Shown piece after piece: positions 1-9,381 of a stretch of DNA of 64,000 bases. The notes under the pieces were generated by a model, which worked only from the letters and a program-made list of their open reading frames with translations, was not told the DNA's origin and did no database searches. A program made the translations under genes and the position numbers. The stretch is from contig CM068547.1 of assembly GCA_035048495.1 (NCBI GenBank), forward strand, positions 34,976,502 through 35,040,501, read 5' to 3'. Position 1 is the first letter of the stretch. Each line of letters starts with the position of its first letter. The DNA is from Euptelea pleiosperma. Taxonomy: Eukaryota; Streptophyta; Magnoliopsida; Ranunculales; Eupteleaceae.

Positions 1-534
1 GCAAAAAGTTGCCAAAAGGAGACACTGGAGTAGTGATTCTAAATGATGCACACCAAGCACAGATAATCCTATTCTAAACAATCAGGATATATTTTAGGCA
101 TTATCTTGTTAGTTTTGGGGCTAGAGTAGATTATGACAGTGGGCGGACCACTGGTTTATCTTTTAGCCGCCGGACTAACTGTTTGCACTCAGAGGTTCTC
201 ACCAGGCTACACTCTTCAGAGCGAATCCTTTAGTACTAACTCTAGTCAACAACAAGGCAATCCGAAGCCTAGACAGACGTGCGGCACAATGGCTGTCTTA
301 AGTACGTCCCAGACTAACCGGATTGGTCAAGTGTAGAAGAAGAGTGTTCCCTCGGGTTAAGCTAGGGTTGGTGCGTGTTCCTAGTCCACACGCAACTAAC
401 CGCCGAATAGTCCAAGATGCCACGTCGAGCTCAGTGTACTTGAGTAGCAGGGACTTATGGGTGTGTTAGACAACAGGGACCCGCGCTCGTGGTCTTATTT
501 CGATTGGATGTTAAGCGGGTTCGCTTTGTGTGGA
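1..534 (-). repeat. Inverted-repeat arm 1, retroelement leader in reverse orientation
   Basis: This stretch is nearly the exact reverse complement of 1669-2202, with base 1 pairing near base 2200 and the match ending after TGTGTGGA at 534. Arm 2 lies just upstream of the gag-derived ORF at 2305, so the sequence is read as the 5' untranslated leader of the same retrotransposon family. Here it points left. The copy may continue beyond the window. Small ORFs inside it (for example 133-336) are not conserved as protein and are not called. Confidence 0.8.
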
Positions 535-719
535 TTTTTCCTCGAACACCGGGCTAATTGGCTCTACTTCTTGATTCTTTTTATTATAGATGGATCCTGG
601 GGAGCAATTTCAGCTGGAGTGATGAGGTGGGTGATGAAATCCCACCAGTTTCAATTTGGAGCTGGGTCTGCTCTCTTAGAGTTGATTGATTAACGGCCAC
701 GCCACGCAAGTCGAATAAT
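535..719. other. Unassigned segment between leader arm and LTR fragment
   Basis: About 185 bases with no match elsewhere in the window. Read on the minus strand it lies between the U3 fragment and the inverted leader, where the end of the 5' LTR and the primer-binding site should be. A TGGCGTGGCCGTT string at about 699-711 (minus) loosely resembles a tRNA-Asp type primer site, but the LTR end before it is not recognisable. The assignment is a guess. Confidence 0.3.
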
Positions 720-1662
720 ATGTAAAATGCTACTTTTCTATGGGGAATCTCCCCAATTAGTGGACCCCCCATTTAATTAAAATTATTTTTGAAATTCGCG
801 GGGTCCACTAACTGGTCGGACAGCGGGTCGATGCTGATGGGCCCGGCTACTGGCCCACATGGACTGATGATGTCCATCGTCTCACAAGATGATGTGACGG
901 GCATTCTGAAGGCGATCGGATGGATGGTGACTTGATTGGGACTCAGATTGGTAGATCGACGGATCTAGAGAGATCCAACGGTCCGATGGAAGATTCAACG
1001 GTCAGAAAGCTAAGGGAGATGAGATAGAGCCGATGGGCAGGAGTTCTGGGGTTAGGTCAGTAGATTCGAGGACCGAGAGATGAAGAGAGAGAGAGAATAA
1101 GGAGAGATGAGAGAAAAAGTATCAAAAAAAATGGAAAAAAGCACTGGCGGAGGGTCTGGAACCCTGTTCTTCACTGTGACCATCCTCACGCTTCTCCAGT
1201 AGAGTCGACTATCATTCTTTGCTGACTCATGTGGCTTTAAACGCTTTGGTCCGTCTCTTGGTCATTGGCTCTCCGGCTCTCTTCGTTCTTTGGCCCGACT
1301 TTATGGTCCTCTTATTCAGCCCATATTTGGCCCATATCTTCTAGTCATAGCATGTGGGCTCTTTAAGCTTTGATAATGGGCTTTCATGATCGATTTGGGC
1401 CCACAAGTCTTGAGAATCGTCCCATCGGGTTTCCTGCGACAGAAGAAGCGCGTAATGAGACTTTATCAGAACGGCTTAATATCTAGACTTCCGAAAATGT
1501 GTTTAATGCATGCAAATATACCATTTCGTCCAGAAAAGTGTGTTCTACGCAACAGAAGAGACTCTTACGTAGAAAAGTAGGTGAATAGAGTATTTTACGT
1601 AGGAGAATGCAATAACGCTAAAAGGATAATTGCTTAAAATAAGCACTTTTGAGCGAATATCA
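720..1662 (-). mobile_element. Truncated LTR (U3 only), minus orientation
   Basis: Read on the minus strand it starts TGATATTCGCTC at 1662 and follows the U3 of the LTR at 6155-8909 for about 940 bases, to the CTACTTTTC block at about 722. It stops just before the A-rich tract, palindrome and TATA box of the other copies, so promoter, R and U5 are missing. It includes the block around 1386-1580 that recurs in all six LTR copies here. It sits between the two inverted leader arms. A minus-oriented relative nested in the leader of the plus element would explain it. A palindromic rearrangement is the alternative. Confidence 0.8.
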
Positions 1663-2304
1663 AAAACTCCACACAAAGCGAACCCGCTTAACATCCAATC
1701 GAAATAAGACTACGAGCGCGGGTCCCTGTTGTCTAACACACCCATAAGTCCCTGCTACTCAAGTACACTGAGCTCGACGTGGCATCTTGGACTATTCGGC
1801 GGTTAGTTGCGTGTGGACTAGGAACACGCACCAACCCTAGCTTAACCCGAGGGAACACTCTTCTTATACACTTGACCAATCCGGTTAGTCTGGGACGTAC
1901 TTAAGACAGCCATTGTGCCGCACGTCTGTCTAGGCTTCGGATTGCCTTGTTGTTAACTAGAGTTAGTACTAAAGGATTCGCTTTGAAGAGTGTAGCCTGG
2001 TGAGAACCTAAGAGCGACAAAGTTAGTCCGGCGGTTAACAAGATAAACCAGTGGTCCGCCCACTGTCATAATCTACTCTAGCCCCAAACTAACAAGATAA
2101 TGCCTAAAATATATCTTGATTGTTTAGAATAGGATTATCTGTGCTTGGTGTGCATCATTTAGAATCACTACTCCAGTGTCTCCTTTTGGCAACTTTTTGC
2201 CAAATCTTGGGCTTGCTTTCTCAAGTAGAAGCCCGATTGGACCTATCTTAACCTTTACTGATTCGATCTGAGAGTCAGTCTACCGCACCCCTCTATCGCT
2301 TCTA
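1663..2304 (+). other. 5' leader of the plus-strand non-autonomous retroelement (contains inverted-repeat arm 2)
   Basis: Bases 1669-2202 are the second arm of the long inverted repeat. From 2203 unique leader sequence runs to the ATG at 2305. Normally a 5' LTR ending in CA and a primer-binding site would precede this leader. Instead the start of a minus-oriented LTR abuts it at 1662/1663. The 5' end of the plus element is therefore lost or displaced beyond the left edge. Confidence 0.7.
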
Positions 2305-4158
2305 ATGGCAGATGAACGGCCTCTGTATGAGACCTACTACAGTTTCTGTGAGAATCGAGGTGATCACTCTCAACAATGGTATGACAATTCTGCGTATCAT
2401 CATGATACTCCAGTCTCGCACACTTCTACAGGGTATGATAATCACCGAGATCCGGAGTATAATTCTATACTCCAAGAGCTTAAAAATTCAGTATCTGCCC
2501 TTCGTGCCGCGGTCCAGCAACCTGTGTACCATTCCCAGTCTGTAGGATATTACCCTCCTATCCAGCAAGATGTCTGTACCTTTCCATCTCCAATGCAGAC
2601 CTCCTATGACAACACTTATTATCCGGATAATAGGAGTCACAATAACTTTGGTTGGGAACAGTCTACCCTCCCGCAGCAACTGCCGCAGGATAATTATCCT
2701 TCTGGGTTCCATCAACCCAATGGAGAGTATGACTGGCAATACTCGCAATCCCAGTATCCGTCATATCCACAGAATGACTATTCTGATCAACAGTGGGCCC
2801 CTCAGGATTTTCAGAGTCAGCACCTAGTCCCAGACTCCACTTTGCCTTACAACTTTCATACCCAGTCGGACTACAATCAAGAGTTGCCACCTCAGCTCCC
2901 ATTGGCTGAACCACCTCCGTTGGCTACTAAACCCGGCCTAGAGGACCTTCTCTCTCAGTACATTGCCCAGCAACAACAGTATTTCAAAGGTCTAGAGCAC
3001 CAACAACAGCTATCTATGGAGAGCTTCGAGCAACGTCTAGTTCAATTAGAAAATGAGAGAGAGGAAGTCAACTTCACTAGTCCACCAATAGCCTATCCTG
3101 AGGAGAATGATATGGCCACTGTCTATAATGAGGAGTCGTACAATTGGACCCAGTACCACCATTGTGAGGAAGAAATAGAAGTTGTACCCACCCCTAGATC
3201 GAGCCAGACTATTGAGGAACCAGTGTATCCTTATACGGTGCCTTTAAAAGCACCACATCCTGCACCTACCTCAGAGCAACCTATTTCTCACTCTCCCACT
3301 GCTGCTTCTAACCTGGACCCTGAAGATGATCATCATGACACTGAGTTTTGTCTCGATCGTAGGATCCCTGCTGTCAAAGATCTACCGTTCCTCCCCACCT
3401 CCCTTGGATTGTGCAACAATTGTGATGAACCCGAGTCTCAATCTTTGGTGCCCTTAACAGCACCAACTTCTGGACTGAGCACAGAGGAACTTAGTCCCAT
3501 CTCTATCTCTGATAATTCTCTCTCTGCTCTGAATGCAGACATTCCTACTGATGAGCCATATCTAGAAAATGGGCCTCCCGCTGTCTTGGACCTACCGATC
3601 CCCACCGAGGAGGGACGTATTGAATGTAGGGATTGGAACATCCCTATCCCATTAGGAAACATCGAGGAAGAGGTCAACAATTTTCACCCGCTACCCTATG
3701 TCGATATTATCGGTGACCCGTGTGCCGTAGCGAGTCTAATTCAAGACTCTCCTGAAGATAATTTATCCAAGTGTCATGAACACTGTGAGTTTGACTTCAT
3801 CTCGGAGTCCAATATCTCTGGTATTACTGATCTGCAGGAGTCTGCTCCATTCAGATACATTCCCGCAAAACTCAATGAGTTTGCGGCTCTGCTAACCACG
3901 GTCAGAGAACCCACTACTACTCCCCTCTCAGTCTTTACTGAGAAGCTTCTATCCCTCCCCGCTGAACTAAATGTTTTTGCGGGTCTGGTCAGAGAAACCA
4001 CTCCTACTCTCCTCTCAATCTTTACTGAGAAGCTTCGATCCCTCCCAGATCAACTCCGTACTTTTGCCAGTCTGCTCAGAGAGCTCAATGCCCTTCTCTC
4101 AGTCTACACTGAGAAAGACCTGTTCTACACAGGTATACCTAGACAAGGGATAGGATAG
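2305..4158 (+). CDS. 617-aa Gag-derived fusion protein of a non-autonomous gypsy element
   Basis: An uninterrupted 617-codon frame starts ATGGCAGATGAACGG, directly after the leader. The first 200 residues are rich in Tyr, Gln, Asn and Pro. Residues about 209-250 (KPGLEDLLSQYIAQQQQ then a coiled-coil-like MESFEQRLVQLENE) match the linker that follows the Gag zinc knuckle in Athila-type elements. Residues about 423-470 align with the end of the protease at 62688: IECRDWNIPIPLGN against IGCRDGNMSIAFGN. The conserved ILGRPF is lost. Residues about 471-550 align with the protease-RT linker (DPCAVASLIQDSPED against EMCAVESLIPDSTED). The C-terminus is a threefold repeat. No retrotrans_gag core, zinc knuckle, RT or integrase is present. 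The frame is open although the element cannot replicate alone. Selection, recent origin or chance are all possible. Confidence 0.7.
   Translation: MADERPLYETYYSFCENRGDHSQQWYDNSAYHHDTPVSHTSTGYDNHRDPEYNSILQELKNSVSALRAAVQQPVYHSQSVGYYPPIQQDVCTFPSPMQTSYDNTYYPDNRSHNNFGWEQSTLPQQLPQDNYPSGFHQPNGEYDWQYSQSQYPSYPQNDYSDQQWAPQDFQSQHLVPDSTLPYNFHTQSDYNQELPPQLPLAEPPPLATKPGLEDLLSQYIAQQQQYFKGLEHQQQLSMESFEQRLVQLENEREEVNFTSPPIAYPEENDMATVYNEESYNWTQYHHCEEEIEVVPTPRSSQTIEEPVYPYTVPLKAPHPAPTSEQPISHSPTAASNLDPEDDHHDTEFCLDRRIPAVKDLPFLPTSLGLCNNCDEPESQSLVPLTAPTSGLSTEELSPISISDNSLSALNADIPTDEPYLENGPPAVLDLPIPTEEGRIECRDWNIPIPLGNIEEEVNNFHPLPYVDIIGDPCAVASLIQDSPEDNLSKCHEHCEFDFISESNISGITDLQESAPFRYIPAKLNEFAALLTTVREPTTTPLSVFTEKLLSLPAELNVFAGLVRETTPTLLSIFTEKLRSLPDQLRTFASLLRELNALLSVYTEKDLFYTGIPRQGIG
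3865..4134 (+). repeat. Threefold in-frame tandem repeat at the 3' end of the gag-derived ORF
   Basis: Three degenerate copies start at 3865, 3961 and 4048 (residues about 521, 553 and 582), each about 27-32 codons. Shared pattern: L-N/R-x-F-A-x-L-L/V, then R-E, then LLS-V/I-F/Y-TEK. The first copy overlaps the linker homologous to the pol-bearing element, so the array appears to have grown from that linker. Confidence 0.75.
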
Positions 4159-4558
4159 TTGTCTTCGTTCCACCTTAGGTGTCAGGAAGACTGCAGAATC
4201 ACTCAGTCTCCATGAGTTTTATCCTGGTTGGGGGTACTTGACATACCCCCATCATGTCTGGCTGAAGACGTAAAACTTAGCGCTTTCGGAAAGGCAATTC
4301 CGATATTCCTAGAGTACATGAGTCTCATGCATTTGTGATTATTGTTATATCTCTGAAAATGCAGGTACATTCATTCTCCCAATCATCAGGTATCACACAC
4401 TGTCGAGTTTTTGCCGACTTGGTAACATCCTTCCTGAATCTTTGCATCATCATCACTGATTTGTTATCATTTTATGTCCCGGTCATGAGCACCGAGGACG
4501 GTGCTATATTTTGGTTGGGGGTGGGTATTTACCAAAACTCATGTATTCCTTTTGATAA

Positions 4559-4565
<7 letters not shown>

Positions 4566-4612
<47 letters not shown>
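4566..4612 (+). repeat. Homopolymer (A)47
   Basis: An uninterrupted run of 47 A. The same place in the minus-strand element has a shorter T run near 58895-58914, so the tract is ancestral and length-variable. ORFs reading through it as polylysine are artefacts. Confidence 0.95.
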
Positions 4613-4614
<2 letters not shown>

Positions 4615-6141
4615 TTGTTTTTGGGGTGATTTCCGATGTTCTCCAAAAGTTTTCTAGAATTTCAAAAATGTGTCAAATACCCTGACTTTGATTAGCTGAA
4701 AACCTCCGTTAAGTCAGTATTGAGGATGTCAATTTTTGTTTAAGGTTAGCTTTGAGTCAAGTCAAGCGTGGCTACAGCAGGTTTGAAAACTCAGAAAAAC
4801 TCAGATTTGGCACAATTGTACACTATCAACATCAGAGTCATCCTAAGTTTTGAAACTCTAGAGATCCTGTGAGAATAATTGTGGAGACCTAACCCAGTGA
4901 GCTTTCGAGCCTTTAATCATTTCAGAGAGTTATACATTAATCCTGAGTCACAAGATGACTCACTATTCTTCATGCCCGCAATATTCGTTGAGAGATCTCA
5001 TTATCTTTTGCTTCGATCATGGAACTCAGAACGACATCAACATTGGATTACTACGACAGAACCTTCTTTGTATCCAGTCAAGACAGTATACATGATAGTG
5101 CAAACCCTAGAAAATGATTTAGGCCATTTTTTCTGAACCATTCAGCCTTTTTACTCACCTGAATTATACTTCACTAGAAACCCCTTGAACCCTTCTATAA
5201 AAGCCTTTTCTTTGTAAACCCATTAACCAAAAACCCAGTTCAGCTGCGAAGTGTTACTAGCTACCCTACTTTTGAGAAGGATAAAAAAATAACTGATGTG
5301 GGTGTACCGTGAAAAGAAAAGTAAAGAAGAAAAATCAAAAGGAAAAGAAAGTGGTTCAAGTTGAAAACAAAATATGGAAAGAAAGTATGAAAAAGTGCTG
5401 AAAAGAAATTGAGCAGTCTCAAAAATATCAAGAACAAGAGAAAAATATGAAAAAAAGGAAAAAGAACCAGATAATGGTGTTACGTCGCAGGAAAAATGCA
5501 AGAAAATGACAATATCCTCTCAAGATCTTTGAAATCCTGTATCCCTTTATCTCTCTACACCTGACCTAAGCCTCATTACAACCCAGGAAAGTCCTACTTG
5601 ATTCTAGGATAGTACGATCATAAAATGTGGAGATTGGAGAAAGAGAAGCTATAGAGTTTGATCTGACGTTCCCGAGTGAAGTGGTATTCCAATCATGAGA
5701 TCTTCTTCTGTTAAAGATGTCCTTCCTTCAAATAAAACATATGTGAGATCTTTTGCCTCTTTATATTAAATATATCTCCTCACATATAAATTGAGAGAAA
5801 AGAAGAAAACCCTTCTTGTGTGATTCTATTCTGAGTGCTAAACATGTGAGATTTGAGGTCGAGGCATAAAAACTTAGAGGTGATTTGGAAATCTTTACTG
5901 TCGGATGATGAGAATGTTGAGCACACACACACGCAGAGTCTGAATATTCTGGGTCATGATTATCAGTCTGTAGTCTTGCCAAAACTCTCCAACTCTTCGC
6001 TAGCATGTAACTATTTTTGCATCAATTCAATGATTTGACGAACGGTGTTTTCCCTGAGCTAATATGAAAGAGTGTGCAGCATGTGCAGAGCCCTTTTAAG
6101 CTCACTTATTTCGCACTAATTGCCAAGGATTGGCAATATGC

Positions 6142-6154
6142 TGGTTGGGGGTTG
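6142..6154 (+). promoter_or_regulatory. Polypurine tract next to 3' LTR
   Basis: TGGTTGGGGGTTG ends exactly at the LTR start TGATATTC at 6155. G-rich tracts in this position prime plus-strand DNA synthesis in LTR elements. The equivalent site is at 57350-57362 on the minus strand. Confidence 0.75.
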
Positions 6155-7117
6155 TGATATTCGCTCAAAAGTGCTTATTTTAAGCAATTATCCTGTTAGC
6201 GTTATTGCATTCTCCCACATTAAAATACTCTATTTATCTACTTTTCTACGTAAGAGTCTCTTTTGTTGCGTAGAACACACTTTTCTGGACGAAATGGTAT
6301 ATTTGCATGCATTAAACACATTTTCGAAAGTCTAGACATGAAGTCATTCTGATAGAGTCTCATTACGCGCTTCTTCTGTCGCAGGAAACCCCGATGGGAC
6401 GATTCTCGAGACTTGTGGGCCCAAATCGATCATGAAAGCCCATTATCAAAGCTTAAAGAGCCCACATGCTATGACTAGAAGATATGGGCAAAATATGGGC
6501 TGAATAAGAGGACCAAAAAGCCGGCCCAAAGAACGAAGAGAGCAGGAGAGCCAATGACCAAGAGACGGACCAAAGCGTTTAAAGCCACATGAGTCAGCAA
6601 GGAATGATAGTCGACTTTACTGGAGAAGCGTGAGGATGGTCACAGTGAAGACCAGGGTTCCAGACCCTCCGCCAGTGCTTTTTTCCATTTTTTTGATACT
6701 TTTTATCTCATCTCTTCTTATTCTCTCTCTCTCTTCATCTCTCGATCCTCGAATCTACTGACTTAACCCCAGAACTCCTACCCTTCGGCTCTATCTCATC
6801 TCCCTTAGCTTTCTGACCGTTGGATCTTCCATCGGACCGTTGGATCTTCAATCGGACCGTTGGATCTCTCTAGATCCGTCGATCTACCAATCTGGGTCCC
6901 AATCAAGTCACCATCCATCCGATCGCCATCAGAATGCCTGTCACATCATCTTGTGAGACGATGGACATCATCAGTCCATGTGGGCCAATAGCCGGGCCCA
7001 TCATCATCGACCCGCTGTCCGACCAGTTAGTGGACCCCGTGAATTTCAAAATAATTTTAATTAAAAAATGGGGGGTCCACTAAATGGGAAGATTCCCCAT
7101 AGAAAAGTAGGTTTTTA

Positions 7118-7160
<43 letters not shown>

Positions 7161-7197
7161 AAAAATTATTTTTCTTATTTTTTTTATTCAAAAAATC

Positions 7198-7262
7198 CCC
7201 TATTTCCATTAAAGGAAATAGGGAAGCTTTAAAAGGAGAAGGATAGGGGTTCGTTCGAACCC
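7198..7262 (+). promoter_or_regulatory. LTR core promoter region (palindrome, TATA-like box, TTCGTTCGAA)
   Basis: An imperfect palindrome CCCTATTTCC...GGAAATAGGG is followed by a degenerate TATA box (TTTAAAAGG) and by GGGTTCGTTCGAACCC about 20 bases on. Copies C, D and E keep a better box, TTATAAAG or TTTATAAG, at the same spot. Transcription probably starts near the GAACCCTAATCC block. Confidence 0.55.
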
Positions 7263-7383
7263 TAATCCCCCTCCTATCTTTTCCTCTCTTCCCCCCTTTC
7301 AATCCCCCCCACGTTCGCCCTCCACCGGTGGACGTTTCTTTTTCTTTTCTTCTTCTTCTTCTTCTTCTTCCTCCTCCATCTTC

Positions 7384-7564
7384 GCCGGAGTTGCAGGCAG
7401 CAACTCCGGCCATCTAATCCCTCTCCCCTCTCCTCCTCTCCTTCCCCAAAACCGTTCCCAAGGTTTTCCCCTCCTTTTTCTCCTTCTTTTTCTTCCTTCT
7501 CTTCCTCCTCTTCTTCATCTTCTTCATATTTTCTCTCGCCGGAGTTGCAGGCAGCAACTCCGGC
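7384..7564 (+). repeat. Two LTR hairpins, GCCGGAGTTGCA...TGCAACTCCGGC type
   Basis: Hairpins at 7384-7410 and 7538-7564 have 11-12 base stems and a short purine-containing loop. They lie about 130 and 280 bases after the inferred start of transcription, so they would be in the element RNA. A related partial motif is near 7765-7780. Confidence 0.8.
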
Positions 7565-8911
7565 CGCCTGCACGTCCTTCTCCCTTCTCCCCCTCTCTTC
7601 CTATCCTTCTTCTTCTCCGTTGCTTCTTCCTCTTCTCTTTCTCCTTCTTCTTCTTCTCCTCTTCTTCTTTTCGTTCTTTTCTCTTCGTTCTTCATCATCT
7701 TCTCATCCTCCGGCGGACTGAACCAGTCCGTCAAGCACGCCATTAACCGCTGCAACTTGCTGGCCACCGCTGCTGCAACTCCGGTCGTTGCTTGCACCTG
7801 CTCCACGCCCCTCTAGTTAGCGACTTTGTGGGGTTTTCTCGTCGAATTCCACCCCCGTCACACACAGTTTGCTGGTCAACACGGAACAGATCTACATCAC
7901 GAGCAGATCTGTTCTCCTCCCCCTACCGCCTTCTCAACCACCGGACTGCCCTCCTCCAGCCGCTCTCCTCTCCAACGCCCTTATCCGTTTGATGGTTGCT
8001 GCCTACAACAGCCTCCCCCCAAACGTGCAGCAGCACCATTGCTGCATAGCAACACCGTGAAAACGGTCTGAACTTGCAGCCTTGCAAGTTGCATCTCGAA
8101 CTCCGGTGAGAACACTCCGGCCAACAACCTGTGCTCCTCCTCGTTCTCCATCAGGCGCTGGTACTATGCTCTACAGCAACCTCCAATCTACAAGGCGTCC
8201 CTACACTTTGCAACGTCGGCAGCCCCTCTCTTCTTCTTCATCTTTCACGATTTGTTAAACCGTTCACCATGGCTCACCACGTGAAAAGGGAGGGATTCCA
8301 GCTTTGTTGATCCACGCCTCCTCCTCCACGGCACCACCAAACCAGCGTGCATCCACTCCTCTCCATTGCACCATGTGTGCTTCCCCATCGTCCTTGGCCG
8401 AAGTGATTCCCGGTAAGTTTGGTAAGTTTCACCTTTTTCCTTTTTTTCTTTAGTTTCTCTCTCTAAAACCTCACTTTCTCTCTCTACACTCGTTTCTCTC
8501 TCTAGTTTTTAGCATGTTCTCTCTCTATCTCTCTTTCTCTCTCTAGATTTCTTCTTTTTCTCTCTAAAATGCCTCGCCTCTCATCTTCTCTCCACCTATT
8601 CTCTTTTTATTCTTCTCTCTCTAGAATGCTTTTTAGTCTAGTTTCGATTATTGCTGATTTCTATTCAGATATTGTAAGGACATTTTGATTAATGAATGAT
8701 GAAGTTTGTTTTTATCTATTATTTCTTGTGATGGTCCGTCAGTTTTTGTTCTTATTAGCGCTAATCCGAATAATCCCGAGTGCGGATCGACATCCGACAC
8801 GAGCCACTGTGCAAAATTGCCCATTTTACAGGTTAAATGTCTCGGATCAATTAAAAATGTGTTGAAGTTAGGGTTTCCGTAACCAACGACGCGGAAAAAC
8901 CCTACTATCAT

Positions 8912-9381
8912 TTATAATGGTAGCTTTCACTCTCCTAGAATAGGTAGCCCTTTTCTGCAGCAATAGAATCAGACATCAATTTTAACGGGGCCATACAGAT
9001 GCCTTTCACTCTATTGTTTGGAGGTAGCTTTTTCCATGGAGAACTATCTCAAAGGGCGGCTAACAGTCGATTGTAGTAAAGTTTCGAAATCAACTAAGAG
9101 CAAATATGGATGTTTTTATTAACTTATTAACTCTGGATTTTTCTTTTTCAGTTCTCATCTTTTAACAAGTAGTTCTGTTTTTCACTTGTCTATAATGGTA
9201 GCTTTCACTCTCCTAGAATAGGTAGCCCTTTTCTGCAACAATAGAATCAGACATCAATTTTAACGGGGCCATACAGATGGCTTTCACTCTATTGTTTGGA
9301 GGTAGCTTTTCCATGGAGAACTATCTCAAAGGGAGGCTAACAGTCGATTGTAGTAAAGTTTCAAAATCAAATGAGAGCATG
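8912..9381 (+). repeat. Direct duplication of a ~190 bp sequence, spacing 279 bp
   Basis: TATAATGGTAGCTTTCAC starts at 8912 and again at 9191, and both copies run to a GATTGTAGTAAAGTTTC block. The first copy begins at the outer edge of LTR A, so the element inserted in or beside it. The sequence codes for nothing recognisable. Confidence 0.85.

Larger units (their letters stand above)
4159..6154 (+). other. 3' noncoding region of the plus element
   Basis: No credible coding frame. It is collinear with the reverse complement of 57350-59274. It carries three copies of TGGTTGGGGGT, at 4225-4235, 4512-4522 and 6142-6152, only the last being next to the LTR. It also has a 47-base A run and a TATAAAAG box near 5197. 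No envelope-like ORF was found, although Athila-type elements sometimes have one here. Confidence 0.75.
1663..8909 (+). mobile_element. Non-autonomous Ty3/gypsy (Athila/Tat-like) element, 5'-truncated
   Basis: Order on the plus strand: leader, one long gag-derived ORF (2305-4158), about 2 kb of noncoding DNA (4159-6154), a polypurine tract abutting the LTR, then one LTR (6155-8909). The 3' noncoding part is collinear with the region downstream of integrase in the minus-strand element (57350-59274), which fixes the family. Reverse transcriptase, RNase H and integrase are absent. The five bases after the LTR are TTTAT. The matching left target duplication is not visible because the 5' end is rearranged. 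Confidence 0.8.
6155..8909 (+). mobile_element. LTR copy A (3' LTR of the plus element), about 2.75 kb
   Basis: Begins TGATATTCGCTC and ends CCCTACTATCA, the TG...CA form of an LTR. U3 is about 6155-7250, with a 37-base A run at 7121-7157, a palindrome at 7198-7223 and a TATA-like TTTAAAAGG at 7228-7236. The transcribed part has pyrimidine-rich (TTC/CTC) DNA and two strong hairpins. The last 270 bases, reading into GGTTTCCGTAACCAACGACGC, are shared with the other LTRs. Antisense ORFs such as 7414-7806 are low-complexity Lys/Glu translations of this tract and are not genes. Confidence 0.9.

Noticed and set aside
457..693. 78-codon plus ORF overlapping the inverted leader arm
   Set aside because: Its sequence is the reverse strand of the leader plus unassigned DNA, and it is not kept in the other arm.
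7159..7806. Lys/Glu/Arg-rich minus ORFs in LTR A
   Set aside because: Antisense translation of TTC/CTC repeats.
8648..8911. 87-codon minus ORF with FFRVVGYGNPNFNTF, repeated in LTR C
   Set aside because: Antisense reading of the conserved U5 end. In LTRs B and D the frame is broken, so conservation is of DNA.
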